Origin: Siphlonurus alternatus
Taxonomy: Eukaryota > Arthropoda > Insecta > Ephemeroptera > Siphlonuridae
NCBI GenBank assembly: GCA_949825025.1
Contig: OX463787.1
Span: 19,625,482 to 19,689,481 of the forward strand
DNA: 64,000 nucleotides
Reading direction: 5' to 3'
Part shown: piece by piece, positions 11,783 through 21,768 of the stretch
Layout of the letters: each line of letters begins with the position of its first letter
How positions within the stretch are numbered: position 1 is the stretch's first letter
The notes under the pieces: generated by a model
Databases searched by the model: none
Seen by the model: only the letters and a program-made list of their open reading frames with translations
Told to the model about the DNA's origin: nothing
Program-made: the position numbers and the translations under genes

Positions 11783-13693
11783 TTAAATATTTAATTCATC
11801 CATTCCACTCCACACAATGTTTTCATCCAAATCACTGTCATTAATATTGTGTAGATAATAGTTTAATTCAGATTCGAAGTCTACGAAGTCATTGATACCA
11901 GGAGGGAGACATTCAGCAATTTTATTATTTAAAGGGGTAGCATTTGAATTTGAAAAATCTGGGAATGCTGAGATTATTTCATTGCTTTCAAGATTTATTA
12001 AACAATAATCGTTATTAACTTTTACTGTGTTAGTGTTAACATATGAATTATTATTGTGTAAAAGATTGTGTATGCTAAATGGATTATTATTTGGATTATA
12101 AGTATTTGTCATACTTTGTGGTTGTAAATTTTCAATTGGTTGGTGAAGTGAATTTTTATTTATTTTGAGTGGGCATGGGACACTGGCTGGGTGTGGGAGT
12201 GATGTGACAGCTGGTGTTGCCGCGTGAGCAACAGGCGCCTGGGGTGGCGCTTGTAGTGATGGGGGCGCCGCAACACGGCGAATAGTCGTCGGTAGCCACG
12301 GAGTTGTAGCTACATTAGCCACCATGGGTGGCGCCAAGGGTGGCGCTAGGTGGTCCATTGTGGGTGGCGCCAAGGATGGCGCTAGGTGGTCCATTGTGGG
12401 TGGCGCCAAGGGTGGCGCTAGGTGGTCCATTGTAGATGGCGCCACTGGAAATTCTCGGTGCAACAACGTGTTTGGTGTCAAATTAGGTTCCTGATAAGTT
12501 GTTAATGGGGTATTTGATGATTGTGTAATTAACTTTATACAATTAGCATCTATAGGGTACCATGTATTTAATGATTTAGGGTCCCTCGCCAAGAAAAATG
12601 GTAAATTTGTATTGTTTAAAGCTGGCTTGTCGTTTAGTACTGGATTTAAACTATTTAATGGTGTTTTCTGAGACACATGACTCTGCAGGGGTGTTTGAAC
12701 ACTTGCCTGTGAATGAGGCAGCCATAACAGCGGAGACATCTGGCTGTGCGCTGCAGTTGATGTCGTACTTGGCGCTTGGGGTTGAGGTTGGTCCGGTGGG
12801 TGTTGTGGTACCTGGAGGGTCCCTACTGGCGGCACATCAGCGCGCGGGTGTGAAAGCATGGGCGGTACTGCCCAAACAGGTGCGAGCAATGAAGGTTGCA
12901 CAGATGGCGCTGGGATTGGCGCCGGGGGTGGCGCCTCAGCTGGCACCTGTTGTACATTTCGCTGAACTTGGCTTCCTAACATACCGGACGTTGTCGTATG
13001 TGGAAGACGATTGTTGAAATAAAGTTCATATTTTTGAATAACCTTTTTCTTTGAATCGTGACCTTCATCTTGGATACTCATGGCACTTTTAGGAGAAGTT
13101 TCCACCACATAAAATCCTTCTGAACAACAACTGTAATTTTTAAATAAAGTTGAAGTGGACATTCTTTGTAGCGAAATCGCAGGATTTGTGTCTATTATTT
13201 CCTCTAAAATGATACTAGTTATATAGGCTACATTTTTCTGCACACTTGGTACTCTATGAAGGAGTTCATACATATGAGCTTGTGAACAATGCTCACTGGT
13301 TAGTTGGTGGGTGCTACAACGATTTTCTGGAGTTGAATACTGTCTTGAAAAACCGTAGAATTTACGATTGATAATGTTTACTGGCAAATTTAGTAATGTT
13401 CTTATTAATTCAGCATTACGATATTCAACCAATACTTTTCTTTTTCCTATCGCAATTATTATTTTGTTGAGCTGAAAAGTTTTTGTCCACTTTGGTGGTG
13501 AAATTAAAGGCGTTGTTACAGTATTATGTCTAAAATAAAAAGTCCTAATCTTATTAGTAACATCATAATACAAAGTTAGTTCTTTTAATACAAGGTCTTT
13601 TTTTTTATTATCTCGCACAGATATTGTCATATAAACTGACTCACTATCCATTAATTTTTGTAACTGTATCTGGTCTTGTTTCTTACTCGACAT
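11783..13693 (-). CDS. Retroelement ORF5: Pro-rich protein with acidic C-terminus, candidate transactivator
   Basis: The ORF has 636 codons and is the last ORF before the 3' LTR. Residues 1-230 look folded and basic, with Lys-rich patches and a Cys/His cluster near 127-139 (CSTHQL...EHC). Residues 245-510 are dominated by Pro, Ala, Gln and Ser and contain about three tandem copies of a 14-residue unit around PPTMDHLAPPLA (DNA 12305-12440). Residues 590-636 are acidic with interspersed Phe, Tyr, Leu and Trp, which resembles an acidic activation domain. There is no membrane segment. I do not recognise the family. Domain order plus position suggests a nuclear accessory or transactivator protein; this is inference. 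The antisense ORF at 12598-13017 is a shadow. Confidence 0.75.
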   Translation of the reverse strand: MSSKKQDQIQLQKLMDSESVYMTISVRDNKKKDLVLKELTLYYDVTNKIRTFYFRHNTVTTPLISPPKWTKTFQLNKIIIAIGKRKVLVEYRNAELIRTLLNLPVNIINRKFYGFSRQYSTPENRCSTHQLTSEHCSQAHMYELLHRVPSVQKNVAYITSIILEEIIDTNPAISLQRMSTSTLFKNYSCCSEGFYVVETSPKSAMSIQDEGHDSKKKVIQKYELYFNNRLPHTTTSGMLGSQVQRNVQQVPAEAPPPAPIPAPSVQPSLLAPVWAVPPMLSHPRADVPPVGTLQVPQHPPDQPQPQAPSTTSTAAHSQMSPLLWLPHSQASVQTPLQSHVSQKTPLNSLNPVLNDKPALNNTNLPFFLARDPKSLNTWYPIDANCIKLITQSSNTPLTTYQEPNLTPNTLLHREFPVAPSTMDHLAPPLAPPTMDHLAPSLAPPTMDHLAPPLAPPMVANVATTPWLPTTIRRVAAPPSLQAPPQAPVAHAATPAVTSLPHPASVPCPLKINKNSLHQPIENLQPQSMTNTYNPNNNPFSIHNLLHNNNSYVNTNTVKVNNDYCLINLESNEIISAFPDFSNSNATPLNNKIAECLPPGINDFVDFESELNYYLHNINDSDLDENIVWSGMDELNI

Positions 13694-14134
13694 ATTATAG
13701 GTGTTGTTATCACTTCACTTCACCAAATTTTCACCACATTTTTCTAACAATTTTACAAATATTCGTATGGTATATATATATTTTTATTATACGTAGATGT
13801 TAGCATAGCAGACCACACATCTGTTGATCTTGAAAAATGCCTCGCTACTGAATTCTATTCGCTCTATTATAATCTCAGTGGGACTTTGTTTACTTATATG
13901 GACTAATCAGAAGTCTGCAAAAAATGTTGGGAAATGCTACCACCTTTTAACTACCCTTTTCTTCGTATGTCACTATAATGATGATATGACTACTAGGAAA
14001 TTTCAACCCTTGTATAGAGTGTCATTGTTATCATGCTCCCTCCCACTATTTTCTTTCTCCTTCTTCGTCGACGTCGCTGCATTTTTACTATGCTACATAT
14101 GGCAACACTTAATGAAAAGTATTTCATTATTGAA
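13694..14134 (-). other. Spacer between ORF4 and ORF5
   Basis: This is 441 bp without a minus-strand ORF. A plus-strand 105-codon frame (13824-14141) is Ser/Leu/Phe-rich and looks like chance. No splice or promoter signal could be assigned with confidence. Confidence 0.4.
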
Positions 14135-14641
14135 TTATTGAGGAAGTTCTGCATTTTCGCGCAGCCAAAGTCTTTTAGCGAAAGTTATTGAGCGCGTTAC
14201 GGCACAATTATATTTTCCTGGTGCATCTTTATGATGTGCCGCCAAACATGTAATATTACAATTATACTCTGGTAATTGTGGTTCTATTTTATTGATATTT
14301 AATATTTCTCTTTCCAACATATATGTTAAATAGTTTTGACTATCTGAGCCTGCAGTATATACATGGCTGGCATTTTTAGTATATATTTTAACAGTATCCA
14401 TTGCTGATTGTAATTTAATTTCACCATATTCGTATGGAAGGCCATGCCAACGATGAGATAACCATGATACATGATTTTTAACAAATTTGGGCAACTCTGC
14501 AAATGCAGTTGTTGCTTTTATATGAGCATACCAAGTTACTGGCTGCTCTTCAATGCTTGCTAGTGCTATCTCCGTCGGTTGAACTCCAGCTGGGCCATAC
14601 GAATTTTCGAATGTGACAACATAATTAAATGTGGTTGACAT
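14135..14641 (-). CDS. Retroelement ORF4: small accessory protein, possible degenerate RNase H-fold domain
   Basis: The ORF has 168 codons with a clear ATG and stop. It begins with a strand-like segment ending TFEN, then PTEIALASI, a WLSHRWHGLP block (about 59-68), a predicted strand VYTAGSD (93-99), and a C-terminal C-x3-HH...NCAV cluster (about 131-146). The layout recalls uncharacterised insect proteins that I associate with DEDDh exonuclease-like folds, but the first acidic pair (D-x-E) reads T-x-E, so catalysis is doubtful. The fold is inference from pattern only. It lies between env and ORF5 in the same orientation, so it probably needs a spliced or subgenomic mRNA. There is no signal peptide or membrane segment. 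Confidence 0.7.
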   Translation of the reverse strand: MSTTFNYVVTFENSYGPAGVQPTEIALASIEEQPVTWYAHIKATTAFAELPKFVKNHVSWLSHRWHGLPYEYGEIKLQSAMDTVKIYTKNASHVYTAGSDSQNYLTYMLEREILNINKIEPQLPEYNCNITCLAAHHKDAPGKYNCAVTRSITFAKRLWLRENAELPQ

Positions 14642-15328
14642 TTTTCTGTAACAATCAACAAAGGATTTTCATTACATATTTTACAATAATTATATTTCAT
14701 ACAATTTACACACAATATATATATATTTTAATTTTATACATATCATAATTCACAATGCTTTTTAGTATATTTTATTTATTAATGGTTATGATTGATGAAT
14801 TAAAATTAAATTATTATAATTTCTTTTAATTTTCTTTACACTCATTTATTTTTTTTTTTTTTTTTTTTTTTTAAATATATTTTCATTTTGTTATTTTATT
14901 ATATTAATTCTAATTAAATTATTTTATTTCTAAAAATCAATAACTTTTATGTTGAACAGCATTGTGCTTTATGTATAGTAATATTAGTATAGTATGTAGT
15001 ATAGTAATGAATACATCAATATAGTATTAAATAAATATACAGCACTCATTTTAATAGTATTGGTATAATTCATAATTATAGTTAAAAAAAAAAATTCTTT
15101 TGACAATTTTAACCATTATACATAATTTTAAAATATTTTTAAATTTCAACAACAATTATTTTACATATTTTTTTTTTTAAATGTCTTCACATGATATAAT
15201 GTTTATTATTTTATGATTATTGGTATCTTTAATAACAAAGAATATATACTTTTAAGATAATTTTAATTATTTTAATGCTCAATAAGTACATATTTTTTTT
15301 TTTTTTTTTTTTTTTTTTAATGGTTAAT
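14642..15328 (-). other. Low-complexity spacer between env and ORF4
   Basis: This is AT-rich with T homopolymers at about 14849-14871 and 15293-15318 and no ORF. In element orientation these are A tracts directly after env and before ORF4. Confidence 0.6.
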
Positions 15329-17248
15329 TTACATAGAAGTCTCAGCTTCTTGAATATCATCTTCAATCTTAGTTACAATTCTGTTCAAATTTATTGTTAT
15401 TTGTTTGGCATCAAGTTCCTTTAATTCTATATCGTTTTTGCTGTCATCTTTTATGTTTTTAAATATTTTATTTATTTTTATGAGATAAGGATTTTGCAAA
15501 ATAAGATATATTATTATAATTGTGAGCAATATAATCCAAATATAAAGAAATCCTGTAGACAGCTTGCTTGCTGTACTCCAGTGTTTTCTATATGTTATAA
15601 TAGGAGTTTCTTTATTCATTGAAGTTAATCCCTTTTTAATATTAAAATGTGGGATTTGAAATTTCCAATCTCTATTTAAAACTTGTGAAACATTTGTAAA
15701 TACATAAGATGAAGCCTGTGTTTCCAAGCCAATTTTTAATGAATCAAGCTTGGACCATGCGGTTGGCAACGTATGTTTTACGATTACTTTATCAATTATA
15801 TTTTTATGGCATGGGTAAGCTTTTGGTATTTTAATTTTATCGTTATCAAATAGCTGACAATTACATGGTAATTTAATTTGTAATGCCCCCACTTCTTTTG
15901 AAAATTCAGGTGGGATTCTCTTACTTAAATCTCCGCATTTAATTTGCATATTAGCTGAAGGGTGTGTAATTATATAGGTATCTAAATTTATTTGTGTTAT
16001 TAACAAAGCGCTACCAGATTTACATCTATAAGCGCAATGCTCATTTAATTCTGATATTGGAGCGGACTCGTATAATAATTTAGGGCAAAGTGGCCCTGAT
16101 AAAATATCACTTGAGTATCTTGGTATATAGCAAATATCTGACTCGTACACACGACATTCGCGTAAAAGAGAACCTGTTATAGGCCTTATCATTTTACCAC
16201 TGACTGCAATATATGTCGCGTCATGCTCCAATATACAAGTATTATCTTCCCATTTATATGGCGCAGCTACCATCTCCATTAATCGCCAATTAGACAATTT
16301 TTGAACAATGGGAACTTTAATTCTTACAATTATATTTTCTTCTGAGATGAGACATTCTGAGATTTTAAGCTTATAATAATAAGTTATATCTTGTGTGGGA
16401 ATTGATAAACTATAGCCGTGTTTATCTATTTTATTATTTAGATTATTTAAATCTTCAATTAAAACTTGTACCGGTACTATCAACTGTGGTATTTTCTTAT
16501 TAATACATGTATTTAAAACTTCATTTCTCTTTATATAATTTAACGTTTCAAATATACGTCTCGAATTTCTTTCCACTGCATCCATTGCTGAGAATACAAT
16601 TTTCATCCACGTAAATGAACGTTCGTTCTCCCTGTTCTCAACATTAGTTATAAACGTATTATAATCAGTTTTTAAATTTACTACTGCTTCTTTAACATTA
16701 TTACTGAAATCTGCCATTTTATTTGAAATTTCTAAAATATTTTCATGTTGTTCAATAACGCCTTGTTTAATATTATCTATACGTGCACGCAACTTTTGAT
16801 TATCAGTATACAATTGGCGAAAGTCGGACTCAGTCACGATACTACAGCAAAAATGGAGGAATTTACCAATAAATTCAAAAGCTCTCTTGTCTCTCTTTAT
16901 CTCAGTCATATTTTCTAAAGCTGTATTCGACCTTAAGAGCTCATCGACTATTTTATTATCGATTGAATCGATCCATTTCGATAGCTCACACCATTCTCCT
17001 TTTCCTGAATCTTTACAAGCAATTGAGGATAAATTATATCTTTCAATACCTATGTTATGATTCGGAAAATGGCCTTGAAATACGAGTGGAATACTTCCTT
17101 CGTATAACAATACATGTGGCAGTTTTTTCCAATAGATTCCAGGCGTAATTTTAACTGGCACATCATAGTATTCATTTTTCTCGGTATCCATACAATTTAT
17201 ACTTTTATTTGTGGCCATTATAATTAATATAATTATTTGTAAAATCAT
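15329..17248 (-). CDS. env: Envelope-like fusion glycoprotein of the LTR element
   Basis: The ORF has 639 codons and is intact. An N-terminal hydrophobic stretch (residues 1-11) fits a signal peptide. A furin-type site RDKR lies at 119-122, directly followed by a hydrophobic glycine-containing segment like a fusion peptide. Residues about 145-200 show heptad-like Leu/Ile spacing. A Cys-rich ectodomain follows, then a membrane span at about 563-585 and a 54-residue charged tail. This order matches the F-type envelope family shared by errantiviruses and baculoviruses. In such elements the protein comes from a spliced mRNA and can mediate membrane fusion. It lies downstream of pol, separated by a 636-bp spacer. 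Lineage is by architecture, not alignment. Confidence 0.88.
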   Translation of the reverse strand: MILQIIILIIMATNKSINCMDTEKNEYYDVPVKITPGIYWKKLPHVLLYEGSIPLVFQGHFPNHNIGIERYNLSSIACKDSGKGEWCELSKWIDSIDNKIVDELLRSNTALENMTEIKRDKRAFEFIGKFLHFCCSIVTESDFRQLYTDNQKLRARIDNIKQGVIEQHENILEISNKMADFSNNVKEAVVNLKTDYNTFITNVENRENERSFTWMKIVFSAMDAVERNSRRIFETLNYIKRNEVLNTCINKKIPQLIVPVQVLIEDLNNLNNKIDKHGYSLSIPTQDITYYYKLKISECLISEENIIVRIKVPIVQKLSNWRLMEMVAAPYKWEDNTCILEHDATYIAVSGKMIRPITGSLLRECRVYESDICYIPRYSSDILSGPLCPKLLYESAPISELNEHCAYRCKSGSALLITQINLDTYIITHPSANMQIKCGDLSKRIPPEFSKEVGALQIKLPCNCQLFDNDKIKIPKAYPCHKNIIDKVIVKHTLPTAWSKLDSLKIGLETQASSYVFTNVSQVLNRDWKFQIPHFNIKKGLTSMNKETPIITYRKHWSTASKLSTGFLYIWIILLTIIIIYLILQNPYLIKINKIFKNIKDDSKNDIELKELDAKQITINLNRIVTKIEDDIQEAETSM

Positions 17249-17555
17249 TTTTATTCCTATTTATATAGCGCTTTCAAAATATTTGTCTTCTTATTTATTT
17301 TTCATGCATGTTTTATCTATTTAAATATTATATTGTTTTTTTTTCCGTTTGTTTAGGTATTTTAAAATTTTTATTCGTCAATAAAAATTTATATATATAT
17401 ATGAATTTATTTTTTGTTCTCTATATTTTTTCAAGTTATTGTAATAATTGTGTTCTTCATTTATTTCATATTGTATATCTTACATTTAAATATTTTAATG
17501 AACTCTAATTTTTTTTTTTTTTTTCTCTGAATACAAAATTATTCAAATTTAATTA

Positions 17556-17694
<139 letters not shown>

Positions 17695-17884
17695 GTATTA
17701 TTATTTATTTATTTATTAATATTATTATTATTATTATTTTTTTCTTACCAATATAAATGTACCAAATAAAAATAAATTAAATTAATGAAGTTGTTCTGGT
17801 GTGCTGGATCTTCTCACAAATAGCTGCAGTCAATCTGTAAAAAGATTTAACACATGCCAATTCTGGCATTAGTTCAATAATTTA

Positions 17885-20800
17885 TTATTTATTTAAATTT
17901 TTATACTGCAATGGAAGCCAATCTGTCCTTGAGTAATATGGTTTCATTCTATACACATGTATGGTGTCATCCACTGACCTTCTACCTCTTGTCAATCTAA
18001 CTAAATAAGTAACATCTGAAATCTTTTCTAGCACTTCAAATGGCCCAAGATAATTATTTTGTAGCTTATCTGATTTTTGTATTTGCCTGATGGGGAAGTA
18101 AATTTTAACTTTATCTCCCTTCTTAAATTCCACATGTCGGTGGGTGGCATCATATTGTTGTTTTTGTTTTACTTGTTCATTTGCAATTAATTGTAATGTA
18201 TGTTCCCTCACTGTGAGGTACCTGTCAAACAACTGACCTGCCTCTAGTGTTTCATATGGAGCATCTAAGGTAATATCTGCTGGTAATCTTGCTTCATGTA
18301 AATATAGTGAATAATAAGGTGACATTTTAATAGTCTCTTGTAAACTTATGTTATAACTAAATACTGCTGGGAGTACAAATTCACACCAATCCTTTTGTGT
18401 TGTGGAGCAAAAATGGGAAATAATTTGGGACATTAAGCCATTCTGAGCCTCTGTAAGCCCATTGGCTTTTGGACAGTAACTACAAGTAAAGGAGCTACGT
18501 CCTCCCATTAATCTTACTAATTCAGTAATTACTTTAGAGCGAAATACTTGGCCTCGATCTGAGTGTATAGTAGAAAAGGTACCATATCTGTATATGATGT
18601 TTTCTAATAGGAAGCGAGCAATTTCGTCTACATTAGCAGCGGGGATTGGTTTTGCTTCTACAAATTTACTTGTGTAGCAAATCGCTAAAACAATGTGTTT
18701 GTTGCCACGATTACTTAATGGAAATGGCCCGCAGGTGTCAATTCCCCACATAGTAAATGGGATTGGGGGTGCAGGGATAGGCTGTAAGAGCCCTTGTTGT
18801 GCTTGGGTGGGTCTCTTTTTACTTTGACAATCTTCACACGATTTAACATACGATTTTACATCTGAAAATAAGCCATCCCAATAATATTTCTTATTTATTT
18901 TATTTAAAGTTTTTGTTATGCCAAGATGGCAACCTCCTACAAGTTCATCATGAAAAGAAGTAATTATTTCTTTAATTAAATTTTTGGGAATAACCATTAA
19001 TTTTGTAACGCCATTAGGAGAATAATTTTTCCTATACAGTATACTATTTTCTACTATATAACTTCTAGATTTTCTACGCATGTTTGAAGTGGCTTCGTCT
19101 GGACTTAAAACTGCTGATTTTAGTTCATTTAAATAATCATCATTATCTTGTTCTTGTGCTATATTTATATTGTTTGTAGCCAGAACTGTAATTTCATTTG
19201 CTTCATCAATTTCTTCCTGTGTGGCGTCCCTGGTTGGAAATCTAGATAGAAAATCGCAATCTATATGTAATTTGCCTTTCTTATGGATGACCTTGAACCT
19301 GTATTCTTGTAATTTAATTGACCAGCGGACCAAACGGCTACTTGGGTCGCGTATCGAGTTTAACCATACCAGAGCTGAATTGTCAGTGACCAAAGTAAAT
19401 TCTTTATTATGCAAAAATGGCCTGAAATAATTTGTAGCCCAAACTGCACAAAGAATCTCCTTCTCAGCTGTTGTATATCGTGATTCAGCATCTAAAAGTC
19501 TCCTACTTGCAAAAAATAATGGCCTAATATCTTTACCGTCAATGATATTTAACGTGGAGCCCAAGCCAGTATTTGATGCATCTACGCGCAATTCTAAGGG
19601 TAGGTCATCTCTAAAATGAGCTAATACGGGTGCAGTAATTAATTTTTGTTTCAACTCATCAAAAGCTTTCATTTGTTCGGGTCCAAAATTAAATTTAAAA
19701 TTCTTTTTGAAAAGTTTTGTCAAAGGAGCTGCAAGTTCTGAGAATAAATATATAAATTTTCTAAAAAATGAAAATAATCCATATGCACTCCTTAATTGTT
19801 TAAGAGTTTTGGGGTATGGAATATCCCTAATTGCTGCCAATTTGTCTTCATCCACTGAAATTCCTTGAGCACTAACAATGTGCCCTAATATTTTAATTTT
19901 TGTGTAACCCACTTTAGATTTACTTGCTTTTAATTTAAGCTTAAATTCTCTTAGTCTCTCAAAAACTTTTATTAATTTTTCCCTATGACTGCTATAGTCG
20001 GCAGCACTAATTAACAAATCATCGATGTAACTTAAAACTGTATTATACTTAAGTCCTGCCATGCAGGTATCAATACAACGTTGAAAATAAGCAGGAGATA
20101 TGCTTAGCCCTTGTGGACAAACATTAAATTCAAAAAGTCCCCACTCTGTAACGAATGCAGTCTTGCATTTTGACTCTTCAGCTAGAGGGCCTTGGAAAAA
20201 TCCGCTAAACAGGTCAAAAATAGAGTAAATGCATGTGTTATTAAGGTAAGTGAGCAGGGTATCAATCCTGGGCAATGGATAGCTGTCGAAGCGAACGACG
20301 CCATTTAATTTTCTGAAATCGACCGTTATTCGAGCCTTGTTATCACTTTTACGCACAATTACCACTGGAAAACTGTATGGTGACCTTGAGGGCCTAATAA
20401 TGTCGTTTTGTAACATCTCTTCTAACTGTTCTTTTACCAAATCTTTCTCTTTATGTGACATTCTGTAAGGTGGCAAGTGTATGGGAGTATCTGTTGTTGT
20501 TTCAATCACGAGCTCAGGTAAATTACTTCGTTCTAAATCAGAAAAACTATTAGCAAAACAGTCAGAATATTCTTGTAATAATTTAATTAATTTCTCTTTT
20601 TCTTCCTCTGGTAATTCTGGGTTAACATCTATATTACTTATATCAATACTCTTAATTTTTACTTGGGTGTTTTGTGAAATAGTGCATTGCGTGGTTACCT
20701 CTTTTTCTATACTTGTTGGGGTTGTGCAGTCAGTTCTTAGAAATGGAGACTTTAACGCATGACTATTTTTCTCAGAAGTAGAGAGGGAATCCACTGGATC

Positions 20801-21763
20801 AATACTTTTTAATGCAATAACATTGCCAACAATTGTATCACTATATAAATTTACACCAAAAACTGACATGTTTTCCACCTCTAACTCTTGAAATGAATTC
20901 ATATTAGAGAATACAAATGGTATTATGTAAAGTGAGTATTTCTTACATAAATTTTTATTTGGTTCAAAAAGTAATGATTCATTTTGTAATAAATTGTTCA
21001 CAGAAACTCTAATTTTTTTCTTTTCTCTGGGCAGCAATTTAATTTCGTCTTGTGATTTTACTTTAGTTTTAAATTGTTGTTCAATGTCTAATTTTGGCAT
21101 TGAATTAATATCATATGAACTAATAAAAGGGATAATAAATTTATTTGTCTTTGCTCCCAATTGAACTACTTTGGAATCAAAATCACAAATGACTTTATGA
21201 TGTAATAAAAATTCAGTACCCAATAATAATGGAAAAAGTAATGAATTAACAACAAGTACAGGAACTGCACATTTATATTCTCCAATCTCAATATTTATTA
21301 TTGTATTTCCAATCACTTTTACTTTTTCACTATTTGCACACGACATAAAAATATCGTTTGTATAATTTATTTTAGATTTATCAACAAATTTTGAATCAAT
21401 TGTATTTTTATCAGCTCCAGAATCCAGAATAATCTCTATATTTTTGCCATTTATTTTACCTAAAACTTTAAGAATCGATATGCTTTTATCTTGGATACAC
21501 TTAACAACATGCGGAGTGTCACATTTTCTTTCTATAGAAGATTTGTTACCTTGGAATTTATTTGTTTCAATATTTTTAGTATCTGTGCTCTCTGCATTAT
21601 TTAAATTTTGTGTAATTTTAGTTGGCTTCTTTACTCTTGATTTGTAATTTTTATTTTTAATCTTCTGTTTATTTTTAATATAATTATTACATATATTATT
21701 TGAAGGGCAAGATAATTCTCGATTAATTTGATATTTTTCATTATAAAAATGTTTTGATTTCAT
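17885..21763 (-). CDS. pol: Pol polyprotein: protease, reverse transcriptase, RNase H, integrase
   Basis: The ORF has 1292 codons. The aspartic protease has DSGA at 114-117. RT has FDLFSGFFQ near 516-524 and YIDD at 579-582. RNase H has D728, E769 and D794 in the expected motifs. Integrase has the HHCC zinc finger (H938, H946, C976, C979) and D1009, D1069, E1105. A GPF-containing chromatin-binding-like segment follows near the C-terminus. Order and motifs are those of Ty3/gypsy elements. The first ATG lies 5 nt after the gag stop, but the pol frame is open upstream for at least 80 nt in the -1 frame relative to gag, so a gag-pol fusion by -1 frameshift is likely; reinitiation is the alternative. 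No classical slippery heptamer was obvious next to the stop. Confidence 0.96.
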   Translation of the reverse strand: MKSKHFYNEKYQINRELSCPSNNICNNYIKNKQKIKNKNYKSRVKKPTKITQNLNNAESTDTKNIETNKFQGNKSSIERKCDTPHVVKCIQDKSISILKVLGKINGKNIEIILDSGADKNTIDSKFVDKSKINYTNDIFMSCANSEKVKVIGNTIINIEIGEYKCAVPVLVVNSLLFPLLLGTEFLLHHKVICDFDSKVVQLGAKTNKFIIPFISSYDINSMPKLDIEQQFKTKVKSQDEIKLLPREKKKIRVSVNNLLQNESLLFEPNKNLCKKYSLYIIPFVFSNMNSFQELEVENMSVFGVNLYSDTIVGNVIALKSIDPVDSLSTSEKNSHALKSPFLRTDCTTPTSIEKEVTTQCTISQNTQVKIKSIDISNIDVNPELPEEEKEKLIKLLQEYSDCFANSFSDLERSNLPELVIETTTDTPIHLPPYRMSHKEKDLVKEQLEEMLQNDIIRPSRSPYSFPVVIVRKSDNKARITVDFRKLNGVVRFDSYPLPRIDTLLTYLNNTCIYSIFDLFSGFFQGPLAEESKCKTAFVTEWGLFEFNVCPQGLSISPAYFQRCIDTCMAGLKYNTVLSYIDDLLISAADYSSHREKLIKVFERLREFKLKLKASKSKVGYTKIKILGHIVSAQGISVDEDKLAAIRDIPYPKTLKQLRSAYGLFSFFRKFIYLFSELAAPLTKLFKKNFKFNFGPEQMKAFDELKQKLITAPVLAHFRDDLPLELRVDASNTGLGSTLNIIDGKDIRPLFFASRRLLDAESRYTTAEKEILCAVWATNYFRPFLHNKEFTLVTDNSALVWLNSIRDPSSRLVRWSIKLQEYRFKVIHKKGKLHIDCDFLSRFPTRDATQEEIDEANEITVLATNNINIAQEQDNDDYLNELKSAVLSPDEATSNMRRKSRSYIVENSILYRKNYSPNGVTKLMVIPKNLIKEIITSFHDELVGGCHLGITKTLNKINKKYYWDGLFSDVKSYVKSCEDCQSKKRPTQAQQGLLQPIPAPPIPFTMWGIDTCGPFPLSNRGNKHIVLAICYTSKFVEAKPIPAANVDEIARFLLENIIYRYGTFSTIHSDRGQVFRSKVITELVRLMGGRSSFTCSYCPKANGLTEAQNGLMSQIISHFCSTTQKDWCEFVLPAVFSYNISLQETIKMSPYYSLYLHEARLPADITLDAPYETLEAGQLFDRYLTVREHTLQLIANEQVKQKQQYDATHRHVEFKKGDKVKIYFPIRQIQKSDKLQNNYLGPFEVLEKISDVTYLVRLTRGRRSVDDTIHVYRMKPYYSRTDWLPLQYKNLNK

Positions 21764-21768
21764 GGAAT

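Noticed and set aside
12598..13017. 139-codon plus-strand ORF
   Set aside because: Antisense to the Pro-rich region of ORF5; GC-rich repeat coding leaves the other strand open.
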